Below, one piece after another: positions 45,790-55,548 of a stretch of DNA of 64,000 nucleotides (positions are counted from its first letter, which is position 1; every line of letters starts with the position of its first letter). Below the pieces are notes generated by a model that made no database searches, was not told the origin of the DNA, and saw only the letters and a list, made by a program, of their open reading frames with translations. This DNA comes from a bacterium SCSIO 12741. GTDB taxonomy: Bacteria; Bacteroidota; Bacteroidia; Flavobacteriales_G; Salibacteraceae. The position numbers and the translations under genes were made by a program. Location: NCBI GenBank assembly GCA_024398055.1, contig CP073749.1:992001-1056000 (forward strand), written 5' to 3'.

Positions 45790-47675
45790 AAAGTCAAAAA
45801 GAGGAAAACCAACCTAAGGATGCAAGTCCAAAACTCATCCACTCTTTGTTGTTTTATGCTATTCTGGCCATTGGCCTCGGATCCCGACTATACCATTACT
45901 TAATGGGTAGGAGCCTTTGGGAGGATGAGGCTCATTTGGCCTTAAATCTATTGGATCGATCATTTTGGGAATTAACCGAACCGCTTGACCACCTTCAAAT
46001 CGCCCCGGTGCTGTTTATGCTGGCTACCAAAATCATGACATCCATTTTTGGTTATGGCGAAATGGCTTTGAGAAGTGTCCCCTTTATGTCATCCGTTCTC
46101 ACCTTCCCACTTTTCTATTTCATAAGCTTAAAAATCACCGGTAACAGACGAATTAGCTTACTCGCCTTCTTTCTGTTTGCTGTTTGCCTAACTCCGGGCT
46201 ACTTCGCTTCTGAATTGAAACCTTATGCCGTTGATTTAGCCGCCTACCTGGCTTTGGTCTATATCACGATTAGTGACCATCGCTTAGTTGCCAAATACCG
46301 AAACCTATGGCTTCTAATCGCCGGTTCCATCGCCCTGTTTATGTCCTTTACGTCAGTTATCATTCTGATTTGCATCGGAGCATATACCTTGACTCAGTGG
46401 ATAAGGGACAAAAAGATAGATAAAAAGCAGTTCGCTGTTTTCGCCTCATGGGTTGCCGTTCTCCTATTCAATTATTTGTTCTTTATCGCAAATAATCCGC
46501 ATCGAAAAAGTTCGGAGATGATGAATTTTTGGGACTCAGCCTTCATGCCGATTAATCCTTTTAGTGCTGAATTTCTGTCCTTTATTCAAATCCAATACAA
46601 GCAAGTCTTTTTCGACCTCCTTCTTAATATCTCTCCACTATATGGCTTTTATTGGGTCATTATAGCCTTTATCGTAGGGTTTGTCGGGTACGCTATTAAG
46701 AGTAAAAACAGAGCTATTTATGGCCTGGTTGTTCTTCCGATTGTAATCCACTTAATCCTCTCTTCCTTTCACATCTATCCATTTTACCGAAGGCTAATTC
46801 TGGATCTTATCCCTCCCTTTATCTTGATTGTAGCTATTGGTTGCTATCAATGGGCAAATATTCTGGGCAAACGAATTCATATCTCCTTATTCTGGATTGT
46901 TGTTTTGATTTCAGCCTACCAATTCAGCATCAAGTCCTACCATGAATTTCCACAGTGGTATCGAGAGTTTAAACCTTCCATGGAATACGTCAATAATTTA
47001 CCTGACAGCGTATCTCTATTTGTCACCACTCCTATAAATACGGTTAGATATTACGAAAAAACCGGGCAGTTAAAACCCAAAACAATCATTCCGTTGAATT
47101 GGAACCTTACCTTTCAAGAAGTAGAAAGTCGAACATTGGGCCTGCCCAACAACTCTGTTTTACTTTATAATTTGGATCAACTGGCCAATTCTGAGGAGAT
47201 CCATTCCAAGCTGGAATACAGCCGCCGAATAATGGATCAATTTTCTTTTAAGAACTATGGCGTTACCGTCATAAAATCCGAAAGCGAAAATCAAATTAGA
47301 CTTAACCACACCTCTTTCCATGAGTATAATGTCATTTCCATTGATGAGGAAAAATTGGTTGCGATTTGGGATGGCTTTGTCGAGACGAAAGCCTTAAAAA
47401 TTGAACCTGGGCATTATAAATGCACGGTGGCCTGCAAAGGCACTTCGCTTGGAAATGTATTCTCTGAAGTAGCGGTAAAGTTGAACAACAGCCAAGTACA
47501 ATCCATTACCTGCACATCGGATTTTAAGTTATTCGAAAAGAATATTGAGATAACGGACTCGGTTAGTGTCTTCCAGTTTGAACTACTTAATGATAGTTCC
47601 GATCAAGTTACCCATGAAGACAGAAATGTCTTTATAAACTCCATGAGTTTGCAAAAAATCGAATTGGAAAATTGA
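45786..47675 (+). CDS. GT39-like membrane glycosyltransferase with C-terminal carbohydrate-binding-like domain
   Basis: 629 residues. About ten membrane segments fill residues 20-390. The first loop has the GT-C acidic motif LWEDEAHLALNL, and the YFASELKPYAVDL segment is typical of the PMT/ArnT superfamily, which transfers a sugar from a polyprenyl-phosphate donor on the periplasmic side. The soluble tail (about 512-629) looks like a beta-sandwich: CKGTSLGNVFSEVAVKLNN and LNDSSDQVTHEDRNVFI (602-618) resemble the calcium-loop pattern of CBM36/60-type modules. It converges on a second protein of the same build at 47705. The acceptor is unknown. Confidence 0.82.
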   Translation: MKSQKEENQPKDASPKLIHSLLFYAILAIGLGSRLYHYLMGRSLWEDEAHLALNLLDRSFWELTEPLDHLQIAPVLFMLATKIMTSIFGYGEMALRSVPFMSSVLTFPLFYFISLKITGNRRISLLAFFLFAVCLTPGYFASELKPYAVDLAAYLALVYITISDHRLVAKYRNLWLLIAGSIALFMSFTSVIILICIGAYTLTQWIRDKKIDKKQFAVFASWVAVLLFNYLFFIANNPHRKSSEMMNFWDSAFMPINPFSAEFLSFIQIQYKQVFFDLLLNISPLYGFYWVIIAFIVGFVGYAIKSKNRAIYGLVVLPIVIHLILSSFHIYPFYRRLILDLIPPFILIVAIGCYQWANILGKRIHISLFWIVVLISAYQFSIKSYHEFPQWYREFKPSMEYVNNLPDSVSLFVTTPINTVRYYEKTGQLKPKTIIPLNWNLTFQEVESRTLGLPNNSVLLYNLDQLANSEEIHSKLEYSRRIMDQFSFKNYGVTVIKSESENQIRLNHTSFHEYNVISIDEEKLVAIWDGFVETKALKIEPGHYKCTVACKGTSLGNVFSEVAVKLNNSQVQSITCTSDFKLFEKNIEITDSVSVFQFELLNDSSDQVTHEDRNVFINSMSLQKIELEN

Positions 47676-47704
47676 ATCTCAGATAAAGCGAATTGGGAAA
47701 CTGG

Positions 47705-49546
47705 TTACCTCCTAAAAATAACCCGTTCAACAAAAGCGTTTTTATCGCCTTCCCCTTCTGAGTAAAAGTCATTATCCATCTCCAGGGTCAAGGTTACATC
47801 CGCTGCTTGCTCTGGATTGTATTCAAACTCAAACGAATAATCAGCCATCTGCTCCTTGACGAAAAAATCTCCTACTTGTTTTCCATCCACCTTGAGAATA
47901 AGGTGTGGAAACTCACCCTGAGCAGGCGTACCATTGGCATAAACAACAATGGTGTATTTGCCTTTTTCAAGCGAGAATGGAAGACTTTCTATATCACTGT
48001 TATCCCAAATAGCCCGAACTCCATTATCACTGAGGACTGAACCTTTACCTTCCACGAAGCCCTTGTCGTGAGTTATTTCCAAGTACATAAACTCCGATTT
48101 CAAGACAAAAAGCTCCAAAGAGCCTAAGAAGAATTCCTGTTGTTTAGCAACTGCATATTGATCCAATAACCTTGTCCTTACGTCGGCTGGAATTTCTTCA
48201 TCACCATGGGCTCTAAAAACCCAGAATCCCTTCAATTCGGAAGACTCCAGAATCCGGTTTATCTGATCCACTTTACCACCGCTCAATACTTCAGATTGAA
48301 TGTTGTACAACTTCATGAAGTATTGATTCTGAAATTCTGTGCGTTCGTTGATCATTGGGTAATTCTCCTCGTTGTTCTCAGCCAGGTAGGCATTCATTTC
48401 TCTAAACTGAGTTTTGCTTGGAGCTGTGTAATAATGCTTGACCAACAACAGATCGCTAAAAGAGAACATCACCACAAGAATCACTAAAACGGCCTGAATC
48501 ACACGCTGTTTCAAGGCAATTACTCCGTAGCCTAAGAAGGCAATAATAACTGGGAGCACAATAATGGTATACCGTGGGAAAAGCATAGGAACCACCATCA
48601 AGGATCTCCAATATGGAATCATAAACGAAACTACGATCCAGACCAAGCCTACCACCAGTAATAGGTTAGCCGGTTCATTTTTCAATGGTTCGTTACTGCT
48701 TTTTTGATTCTTGATCACGACATGCACCACATAGGAAATGAGCAACACCAACAAGGGAAGCAGCAGTAATTTGGAGTCACCGAAATAATTCAGGAAATAG
48801 GTTTGGAAAAAATCGTCTGATGGAGGGGCAATCCAAAAGGATTCAATCTTTGACATGGACAGCAAAAATGGCAGCCACGGCAAGTAACCTGCGGCAATGG
48901 CTCCACCTGCAACACAAAGATGAATAAACAGATTCTTCCGGGATTCCTTGGGTTCGTCCAGTAGGAAAATCACAGCAATAACAGCCTGTGCAACGGCCAC
49001 AAACAAACTAAAGTAATGGCTATACAAAAGGCCCAAAGCGGTTAAGGCGTAGTAGATCGCATTTTTTCGATTTGGTGATTTGATTAACCGAATAAGGTAT
49101 AACATGGACCAAGCCGCAAAAAGCAAGGCAAAAATGTAACCTCGGGCTTCTTGGGAATAAAAGATGGCATAGTAGTTAATAGCAGTAAACAGGGCCATAA
49201 TCAAACCCAGGCGATCGCTTTTCAATTCACGACCGAGACGAAACATCACATATACCGTCAATATCCCGGCAATGGCAGAAACGGCTCGTGCTACCAATGC
49301 TGTGTGCCCAAAAATTTGAAAGGAAAGCCTTTCAGCTACAAAGTGCAGCGGAGGATGCTGATCGCAACAGTTTAAATGGTGAAACAAAACCGACCAGGGT
49401 TCGGAGGGATCAGCTTCAACCATGGTATGTAACTCATCCAACCACAGGCTTTGAAAATCGATATGAAAGAACCTTAAAAAAGTAGCAAGGGCAATGATGA
49501 ACAGCAATGCCCATTGCGTCTTAATTACATTCAGAATTTGCGCCAT
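47705..49546 (-). CDS. GT39-like membrane glycosyltransferase with C-terminal CBM60-like domain
   Basis: 613 residues. Membrane segments fill residues 10-390; the first loop has SLWLDELHTM (acidic GT-C motif) and FYSQEARGY as in ArnT/PMT relatives. The C-terminal 126 residues (488-613) form a beta-sandwich with NGTPAQGEFPH (538-548) and NDFYSEGEGDKN (592-603), the pattern of Ca-dependent xylan-binding modules. It is 3 bases from the GT2 gene upstream on the same strand, which probably makes its lipid-linked sugar donor. Confidence 0.85.
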   Translation of the reverse strand: MAQILNVIKTQWALLFIIALATFLRFFHIDFQSLWLDELHTMVEADPSEPWSVLFHHLNCCDQHPPLHFVAERLSFQIFGHTALVARAVSAIAGILTVYVMFRLGRELKSDRLGLIMALFTAINYYAIFYSQEARGYIFALLFAAWSMLYLIRLIKSPNRKNAIYYALTALGLLYSHYFSLFVAVAQAVIAVIFLLDEPKESRKNLFIHLCVAGGAIAAGYLPWLPFLLSMSKIESFWIAPPSDDFFQTYFLNYFGDSKLLLLPLLVLLISYVVHVVIKNQKSSNEPLKNEPANLLLVVGLVWIVVSFMIPYWRSLMVVPMLFPRYTIIVLPVIIAFLGYGVIALKQRVIQAVLVILVVMFSFSDLLLVKHYYTAPSKTQFREMNAYLAENNEENYPMINERTEFQNQYFMKLYNIQSEVLSGGKVDQINRILESSELKGFWVFRAHGDEEIPADVRTRLLDQYAVAKQQEFFLGSLELFVLKSEFMYLEITHDKGFVEGKGSVLSDNGVRAIWDNSDIESLPFSLEKGKYTIVVYANGTPAQGEFPHLILKVDGKQVGDFFVKEQMADYSFEFEYNPEQAADVTLTLEMDNDFYSEGEGDKNAFVERVIFRR

Positions 49547-49549
49547 GAT

Positions 49550-50476
49550 TTACTTGTTGCGGATAAACTCCTTGTAGTTAACAAGGCTTTTGTTGTTTTG
49601 TTGATGGATCAGGTTAAGCAAGAGTAATCCTATGATAAAGAATCCAATGCAAAGGGTGGCTAAGGTTAGCAATCCCAAGGCCAAGGTACTAAACCATCCA
49701 AGGATGGCCGTATGGGCCACAAATTTTTGATAAATGATATTGCCCAGGACAACCACAAATATGACCATGATAAAGGCAAACATCTTCAAAAACAACATCA
49801 GAAGATCTTCCCCAAATTCAATCATGGATTTAAAAGCATGCATCAACAAACCCTTATAACCCAATTTGGATTTCCCATCAATTCTTTTGCTCCGGTTATA
49901 AATCACTTCACCTTTTGAAGCCTTTTGCTTAAGCAAGTAGGCCGGCAAGTGAATGAAAGAGGTATGCTTAATGCGCTCCATAATATTTCGCTGAATCAAG
50001 CAGTAGTTACCAAACTTGATGGTTTGGTTGGTGATCAACTTAAAAATCAACTTGTAGATGATGTACGAAAAGCGGAAAACAAAACCTTCCGATCTTTTAC
50101 CTCGACCTACTACCACAATTTCCTTATCCTTTTGCGCAAGCAAAAGTGGAATTGCCCCCGGATCATCCTCTCCATCAGAATCCATGATAATGGAAGATGT
50201 ACAATTTAGGTCGTGGGCATGAAGCAGGCCATTATAGATTGCCCCTTGGTGGCCCATATTAAAGGTAAGCCGAATGGGACTGTAGCTAACATTAGCTGCT
50301 TTGAACTTGTAGTTTGACAAAAGTTCAAAAGAATTATCCTGGGAACAGTCGTCTACGATAACCACGATAAATTCCTCATTCTGCTGACTTAAAACAGACT
50401 CCAAACGCTCGAGGAAGGTGGTAATGGTTAGCTGTTCATTAAAGCACGGTGCTACGACGGCTATCATATTGGTCAT
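49550..50476 (-). CDS. GT2 glycosyltransferase with two C-terminal membrane segments (GtrB/DPM-like)
   Basis: 308 residues from the ATG at 50476. N-terminal GT-A domain: VVAPCFNEQLTI, FIVVIVDDCSQDNS, SIIMDSDGEDDPG (acidic metal motif). Two strongly hydrophobic stretches follow near 225-250 and 260-290. This is the GtrB/polyisoprenyl-phosphate glucosyltransferase layout. It is 3 bases from, and upstream of, the GT39-like partner. The 40-residue tail is polar. Confidence 0.9.
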   Translation of the reverse strand: MTNMIAVVAPCFNEQLTITTFLERLESVLSQQNEEFIVVIVDDCSQDNSFELLSNYKFKAANVSYSPIRLTFNMGHQGAIYNGLLHAHDLNCTSSIIMDSDGEDDPGAIPLLLAQKDKEIVVVGRGKRSEGFVFRFSYIIYKLIFKLITNQTIKFGNYCLIQRNIMERIKHTSFIHLPAYLLKQKASKGEVIYNRSKRIDGKSKLGYKGLLMHAFKSMIEFGEDLLMLFLKMFAFIMVIFVVVLGNIIYQKFVAHTAILGWFSTLALGLLTLATLCIGFFIIGLLLLNLIHQQNNKSLVNYKEFIRNK

Positions 50477-50823
50477 CAATTTGGCTGCAAATGTAGCACT
50501 AATTAAACCATAATCTCACTCTTTTTTTGAATCGAAAAAGCAGGACTACGGGTCACTAAAACAAGTTGAATGAGGCATTCAGCCATGAAAAATCCAATGG
50601 TCGATCACCATCCAATATCTCATCTTAGCCTCTCCCTAAAAATGCATCCAAATCCTTTCCTCGATTTTACCATCCATTCATCCTGAATTCGAATCCAAGT
50701 TGCACCGAACCCCACTATTTACCGCTAAAATCGTAACAATAGGACAGGAAGAAAAACTAACGAAGGTTAAGAAACGAATGATTACTTTTGCCGCCAAATA
50801 AAGAGCCATTCTTTCACCCTACC
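50477..50823. other. Divergent intergenic region upstream of the polysaccharide cluster
   Basis: 347 bases without a supported gene. It holds the -7 element for wzz at 50783-50790 and the TTTTGCCGCC-AAATAAAGA word shared with the spacer before the first GT39 gene. The minus-strand promoter for the GT2 gene was not pinned down. Confidence 0.5.
50783..50790 (+). promoter_or_regulatory. -7 promoter element of the polysaccharide cluster
   Basis: TACTTTTG matches TAnnTTTG, 33 bases upstream of the wzz ATG at 50824. GCCGCC follows directly. Confidence 0.55.
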
Positions 50824-51726
50824 ATGAGTATCAATATGGAAAACGAAAATAGAAATACGCCCAAGGATCAGGAAGTAGATTTTGAGCCGCTAATTGCCTG
50901 GTTTCTAAATCGCGCCAACGCTATTAGCCGATTTTTTAAGCTCCTGACTGACAGCGCCATAAATGAATGGCGATTGATTTCTGTCTTCTCTGTAATTGGA
51001 TTGATCCTTGGAGCTATCCTTTACTTTTCGGTTGATAAGATTTACCAGACCAGAGCTTTGATCCGTATCTCTGATATTTCGAACCACACTTGTTTTAATG
51101 CGGTCCAAATGATGAACGAGTTGATCGATGATGAGTCCTACCAAAGTTTGGCTACCCTTTTAAATTTGGAAGAAGATAAGGTGGAAGATTTGTATTCCAT
51201 CACCTACTTGGACATGCTCGGAGAAGAAGTTGAGGTGGGTGACACTGTTCAGGAAGGCCAGGATTTCTTCGTGGTTTTGGAAGCCTATAACAACACCGAT
51301 ATGAGCTTATTCGAAACCAGTATTCTTAATTATTTGAACGACCTACCACTGGCTTCAGAGGATTTCAACAAAAGAAAACAGATCATCATCTCCAAACTTG
51401 ACAACCTAAACTCTCAACTTTCTCAAATGGATAGCTTGAAGAAAGTGGTCGAAAAGAGTCTCGAAATTCAAGGTAAAGGCTCTGGTTTGATCTATGGAGA
51501 ACCGATTAACCCGGTTACCGTTCACCAGGAAGCTCGGGCTTTGCATTCCGAAAAAATTGGTTTGGAACAAGAACTTAGAGTGATGAAACCGGTTAAACTG
51601 GTCATTCCATTTGTAACGAACGAAAAACCCGTATTCCCAAGACTTAGACACGTAGCCGGCATTGCGGCAATAATGCTTCTTCTCGGTTGGATCATTGCTT
51701 GTAGAAGGACCTTAAGGGCAGCATAA
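50824..51726 (+). CDS. wzz: Wzz-like polysaccharide co-polymerase (chain-length determinant)
   Basis: 300 residues from the ATG at 50824; an apparent longer frame begins with a TTG in the promoter. Two membrane segments: about 55-80 (VFSVIGLILGAILYFSV) and the C-terminal end (AGIAAIMLLLGWIIAC). Between them is a periplasmic region with a coiled coil (KRKQIIISKLDNLNSQLSQM). This is the Wzz/PCP arrangement that sets glycan chain length. No tyrosine-kinase domain follows, unlike most capsule Wzc proteins. First gene of the cluster. Confidence 0.82.
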   Translation: MSINMENENRNTPKDQEVDFEPLIAWFLNRANAISRFFKLLTDSAINEWRLISVFSVIGLILGAILYFSVDKIYQTRALIRISDISNHTCFNAVQMMNELIDDESYQSLATLLNLEEDKVEDLYSITYLDMLGEEVEVGDTVQEGQDFFVVLEAYNNTDMSLFETSILNYLNDLPLASEDFNKRKQIIISKLDNLNSQLSQMDSLKKVVEKSLEIQGKGSGLIYGEPINPVTVHQEARALHSEKIGLEQELRVMKPVKLVIPFVTNEKPVFPRLRHVAGIAAIMLLLGWIIACRRTLRAA

Positions 51727-51735
51727 CTTAGCGCG

Positions 51736-53234
51736 ATGTTGAGAAATGTGATTCAAAACGGATCTTTTCAAAATGCGTTTTGGAGCGTTTTAGAGGTTAT
51801 CATTTATCCTCTGGTTCTGCTTTTGGCCACCCCCTTTTTTATCGAAAAGCTGGGAGTCGAAATGTATGGCCTTTGGATGCTGATCAACGGTTCCTTAGCG
51901 TTTCTCGACATATTGGGGTTTGGCGTAAATGAAACCCTGATTAAATTCATTTCGGCCTACGTTGTTAAAGACCAACACCAAAAAATCATTGACCTGGTAG
52001 CCACCCTATTTCCGATTTTACTTTTATCGGTTATTGTCGGTATTTCGGCTGGCGTATTGTTCTATGTGGTCAAACCTGGTGTTTCCTTTTTGGATGTGCC
52101 TATTGAGCTCTACGACTTGTTTGCATTTGTAATTCCCATTGCCTTCGTAGGACTTACCCTAAAAATGGTGGAACAATTCTTTCTGAGTTTTTTAAGGGGT
52201 ATGGAAGGTATGATTTAGCCTCCCGATTTTCACTAACCACTAAACTACTGATCATTTTCTCCAACGTCATCGTCCTGTTTATGGGCTATGGCCTTACGGA
52301 GTTGTTTCTGGCCATCATAATTATCGTATTTGTCATGTTGATCGTTGAGGCCATAGCGCTCAATCAAATGTTTGCCACCTTCAAGCTTAGGGTTCGATTC
52401 AACATGCAGCTCTACAAGAGTACCGTTCAATTTGGCGGGTGGAGTTGGCTGCAAGTGGTTTTCACAACCATGGTTATGCAGCTGGATAAGTTTGTGATTG
52501 CCCTTTTTGTAGGTTTAGAGACCCTAACTTACTACTCCATTGGCTTACTCATCTTCAAACAGCTGCAACAGGTTTTCCTCGCAGCCAGCAACTGGCTCTT
52601 ACCTAAAGTTTCGGCCAAATCGGTGATGAAGGAAAACTTGCAAAGACTTTATTCCTTGGCGAAGCGGGCCTACTTTATCATGATTGTGATGACGATGTTA
52701 GGCATTTTTACGGTGCGCAACTTTGCATTCAAGCTTTGGCTTGGAGAAGAAACCTTTAGCCAGAGTATTGATTTCATTATGGCTTTTGTATTCATGGCTT
52801 CTCTTATGGCCCTCACCTACATACCGTCAGTATTTATGATTGGAAATGGAAGCGTAAAACAAAACACCATTTTAGATGTAGGCCTCAAAGTGGTTTTTAT
52901 TCCTACCCTGATCGCTGGATATCAATTGGGTGGCAGTATTGGAATTGTTTATGGATACATTTCCATTTTACTTCTTTACGTACCCATTCAATCCATCATT
53001 GCTCGAAAAAAGTTGTTTCAGACCGAAGTAAAAATCGCTCCTCAAGACATCTTCTTCGTCCTACCCATGTTGGCGTTTATTCCACTTTTGTTTTTGGGAA
53101 ATGAGCTACTTTATTCGCTCATCTTCTTTGCTTTGACTGTGGTTACAGCACTTTGGGTAGTAGTGGCCTATTCGAATAAACCGATTGCTTACCAGGTAGA
53201 AGAATTAAAGTCATTATTAAAACGCAAATCTTGA
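51736..53234 (+). pseudogene. wzx: Wzx-type polysaccharide flippase, broken by a one-base frameshift
   Basis: Two frames join to one polytopic protein of about 499 residues. The first frame (51736-52218) has the N-terminal MATE/Wzx segments (FWSVLEVIIYPLVLLLATPF, INGSLAFLDILGFGVNETLIKF). It stops after LRGMEGMI. The second frame continues from 52203 (RYDLASRFSLTTKLLIIF) through nine or so further segments to VVAYSNKPIAYQVEELKSLL. Adding one A to the AA at 52205-52206 joins them as GMERYDLAS. It moves lipid-linked repeat units across the inner membrane. Either a decayed gene or a consensus error. Confidence 0.88.
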
Positions 53235-54460
53235 TAGCAAAAGAGCGAAATATTGACTTCTTCTTTGGAATAGCAATTATCTATTTCTTCTTCAACAATT
53301 TCTTGATTCCTCAAGGATTGCTGTATCTCTTCTTTCTTACTCCATTCTTCTATTATTGGATGATTAAGAAGGGTGTTAAGAATGTGCTTGGTTATTTCTT
53401 CATCGTTCTCCTCCCCTATTTTGTAGTGCATCTCAGTGTGGGGGTAGACCTGTTTTATTATTTCAAATCGGTCGTTCTCTACCTGCTCACCTATATCATA
53501 GTCTATACCTTTTATGTCTATCTCAAGGAAAACACAGGCAAGCTGGAAAGGGTGTACGGGAAAATTGTCCTGCTAAACTTTGCCATGACCATTGTGGCGG
53601 TAATTGCCTTTTTTACTCCGCTTAAAGAGTTCTTTTGGTATTCGAAAAACCTAACGCACAACATCACCAATATTAGCCGATTGATGATGTTGACCTATGA
53701 ACCCTCCTACTATTCCACCTTACTCGTACCTATCGTCTTGTATTATTTTCTCGGCTTCTTTGTCAAGCGATACACCCCAAGACAGGTCGCCTTTCTTTTG
53801 ATATTCATCGGTATTCCGCTCCTTATTTCATTTTCCTTAGGTGTGTTGAGTTCTTTGACTTTTGCCATGGTGGTCACCTTCTTGTTCTTTTTTAAGACGC
53901 TCATGAAATCAAGGAAGGTACTGTACACCGTTACTGGGTCCACTGCTTTAGTCTTATTTGCGTTTATAACCTTGCTGGTCGTTTATCCCGACAATCCGCT
54001 GTTCTTAAGGATTGAAGACATATTTGCTGGAGAGGACACCAGCGGAAAGGGACGCACCTTTGAAGCCTGGAAACTTTCCTTCCAAATGATTGAACTGAAG
54101 AGTTATTGGTTTGGCTGTGGATTGGGGCAAATGAAGGTAGTGGGAGAAGAAGTAGTTCGTGTTTACTACAAGTATCAGATTGATGATATTCCCATTATTC
54201 GTATCCCTTCTGTAACGGGTGAAACCATCTCAGTTTTTGGAATTACAGGCATTGTTGCGCGTTTTGTTCTGGAGTTTTACTTCTTCTTCAAAACCAAGGT
54301 ATACCGCAACTACTACCGCTTTTCACTATTCGCTTACATTTTCCTCTACCAATTCACTGGTAGTTATTTAACCAACATCGCCGAATACGTAATTTGGGTC
54401 ATTGCCTTTGTTCCCGGATTCCACGATTTCGACAAAAAACAAAAAACAGTCAGCACATGA
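53231..54460 (+). CDS. Polytopic membrane protein, Wzy-like polysaccharide polymerase
   Basis: 409 residues. The start is TTG at 53231, overlapping the Wzx stop (TTGA); no ATG occurs for another 42 codons, and the first membrane segment begins at once (FFFGIAIIYFFFNNFLI). About ten membrane segments. A long periplasmic loop sits near 270-340, before the last segments, with GCGLGQMKVVG, as in O-antigen polymerases of the Wzy/O-antigen ligase superfamily. It overlaps the next GT4 gene by ATGA. Confidence 0.8.
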   Translation: MIAKERNIDFFFGIAIIYFFFNNFLIPQGLLYLFFLTPFFYYWMIKKGVKNVLGYFFIVLLPYFVVHLSVGVDLFYYFKSVVLYLLTYIIVYTFYVYLKENTGKLERVYGKIVLLNFAMTIVAVIAFFTPLKEFFWYSKNLTHNITNISRLMMLTYEPSYYSTLLVPIVLYYFLGFFVKRYTPRQVAFLLIFIGIPLLISFSLGVLSSLTFAMVVTFLFFFKTLMKSRKVLYTVTGSTALVLFAFITLLVVYPDNPLFLRIEDIFAGEDTSGKGRTFEAWKLSFQMIELKSYWFGCGLGQMKVVGEEVVRVYYKYQIDDIPIIRIPSVTGETISVFGITGIVARFVLEFYFFFKTKVYRNYYRFSLFAYIFLYQFTGSYLTNIAEYVIWVIAFVPGFHDFDKKQKTVST

Positions 54461-55548
54461 AAGTGGCTCTAATAGCACGTAGCACCTTATACTCGGGAAA
54501 AGGAGGAGATACGGTTCAGATCGTAAAAACCGCTGAATACCTGAGAAAGTTGGGCGTTGAGGCTGATATCATTTTGAGCGGTGAGCCTGTCGACTATTCG
54601 AATTATGACTTGCTGCATTTCTTCAATATCATTCGCCCCGATGATATAATCAGCCACGTTCGAAAATCGAATCTTCCTTTCGTCATCTCCACCATTTATG
54701 TGGACTACAGTGTACTGGACATGAAGATTAGAGGTGTTTTGTTCAGAACCCTCTACTCCGTGTTGGGAAGGGATCGTGTTGAATACCTAAAAGCTGTAGC
54801 AAGATGGATTAAAAGTGGGGAAGCCATTACCAGCAAAGATTACCTGCTACGAGGGCATCGAAATTGTATTCGATACTTAATCCAAAAGGCCAATCTGATG
54901 CTGCCCAACTCTCAAAGTGAGATCAATAGACTCATGAAGGATTACAATTGCAGCGGACCGTTTAAAGTGATTCCTAATGCAGTGGATGCAGCCATTTTTG
55001 ATGGTAGCAATACCCAGTCTGGGAAGGAAAGAAAAGGCGTTATTTCCGTCGGTCGTTTTGAGTATCGGAAAAATCAGCTCAACCTGATTAGGGCCTTAAA
55101 AAACACAGATCACACTTTAACTCTGGTTGGAGATCCGAGCCCAAACCAAATTTCCTATTACGAGCAATGTATGGAGGAGGCCAAGGAATTGGGTGATCGC
55201 TTTAAGCTATTCAGCTTCATGGAACATGATAAACTGGTAGAACTATTTTCCGAACAGCGGGTACATGTATTGGCCTCCTGGTTTGAAACTACCGGATTAG
55301 TTAGTTTGGAAGCGGCCATGCAAGGTTGCGAAATCGTAATCACCAATCGTGGTGATACGGAAGAATACTTTGGGAAGTACGCATTTTATTGCGACCCAGA
55401 AAGTCCTGATTCCATCCGGGAGGCAGTAGAATCTTCCTTCAAAGAATCTCGATTGGGTGATTTCCAGGATCACATTCGCGCCAATTATACCTGGGAAAGA
55501 ACGGCGGAAAAAACATTACAAGCATACAAGGAGGTTTTGGGTGAATAG
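54457..55548 (+). CDS. GT4-family glycosyltransferase
   Basis: 363 residues from the ATG at 54457 (MKVALIARSTLYSGKGGDT), which overlaps the Wzy-like stop. GT-B fold: N-terminal GKGGDTVQIVKTA glycine loop, linker VIPNAVDAAIFDG, C-terminal VISVGRFEYRKNQLNLIRAL and the nucleotide-sugar-binding ETTGLVSLEAAMQGCEIV (E-x7-E). It adds a sugar to the lipid-linked repeat unit in the cytoplasm. The donor cannot be read. Confidence 0.9.
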   Translation: MKVALIARSTLYSGKGGDTVQIVKTAEYLRKLGVEADIILSGEPVDYSNYDLLHFFNIIRPDDIISHVRKSNLPFVISTIYVDYSVLDMKIRGVLFRTLYSVLGRDRVEYLKAVARWIKSGEAITSKDYLLRGHRNCIRYLIQKANLMLPNSQSEINRLMKDYNCSGPFKVIPNAVDAAIFDGSNTQSGKERKGVISVGRFEYRKNQLNLIRALKNTDHTLTLVGDPSPNQISYYEQCMEEAKELGDRFKLFSFMEHDKLVELFSEQRVHVLASWFETTGLVSLEAAMQGCEIVITNRGDTEEYFGKYAFYCDPESPDSIREAVESSFKESRLGDFQDHIRANYTWERTAEKTLQAYKEVLGE

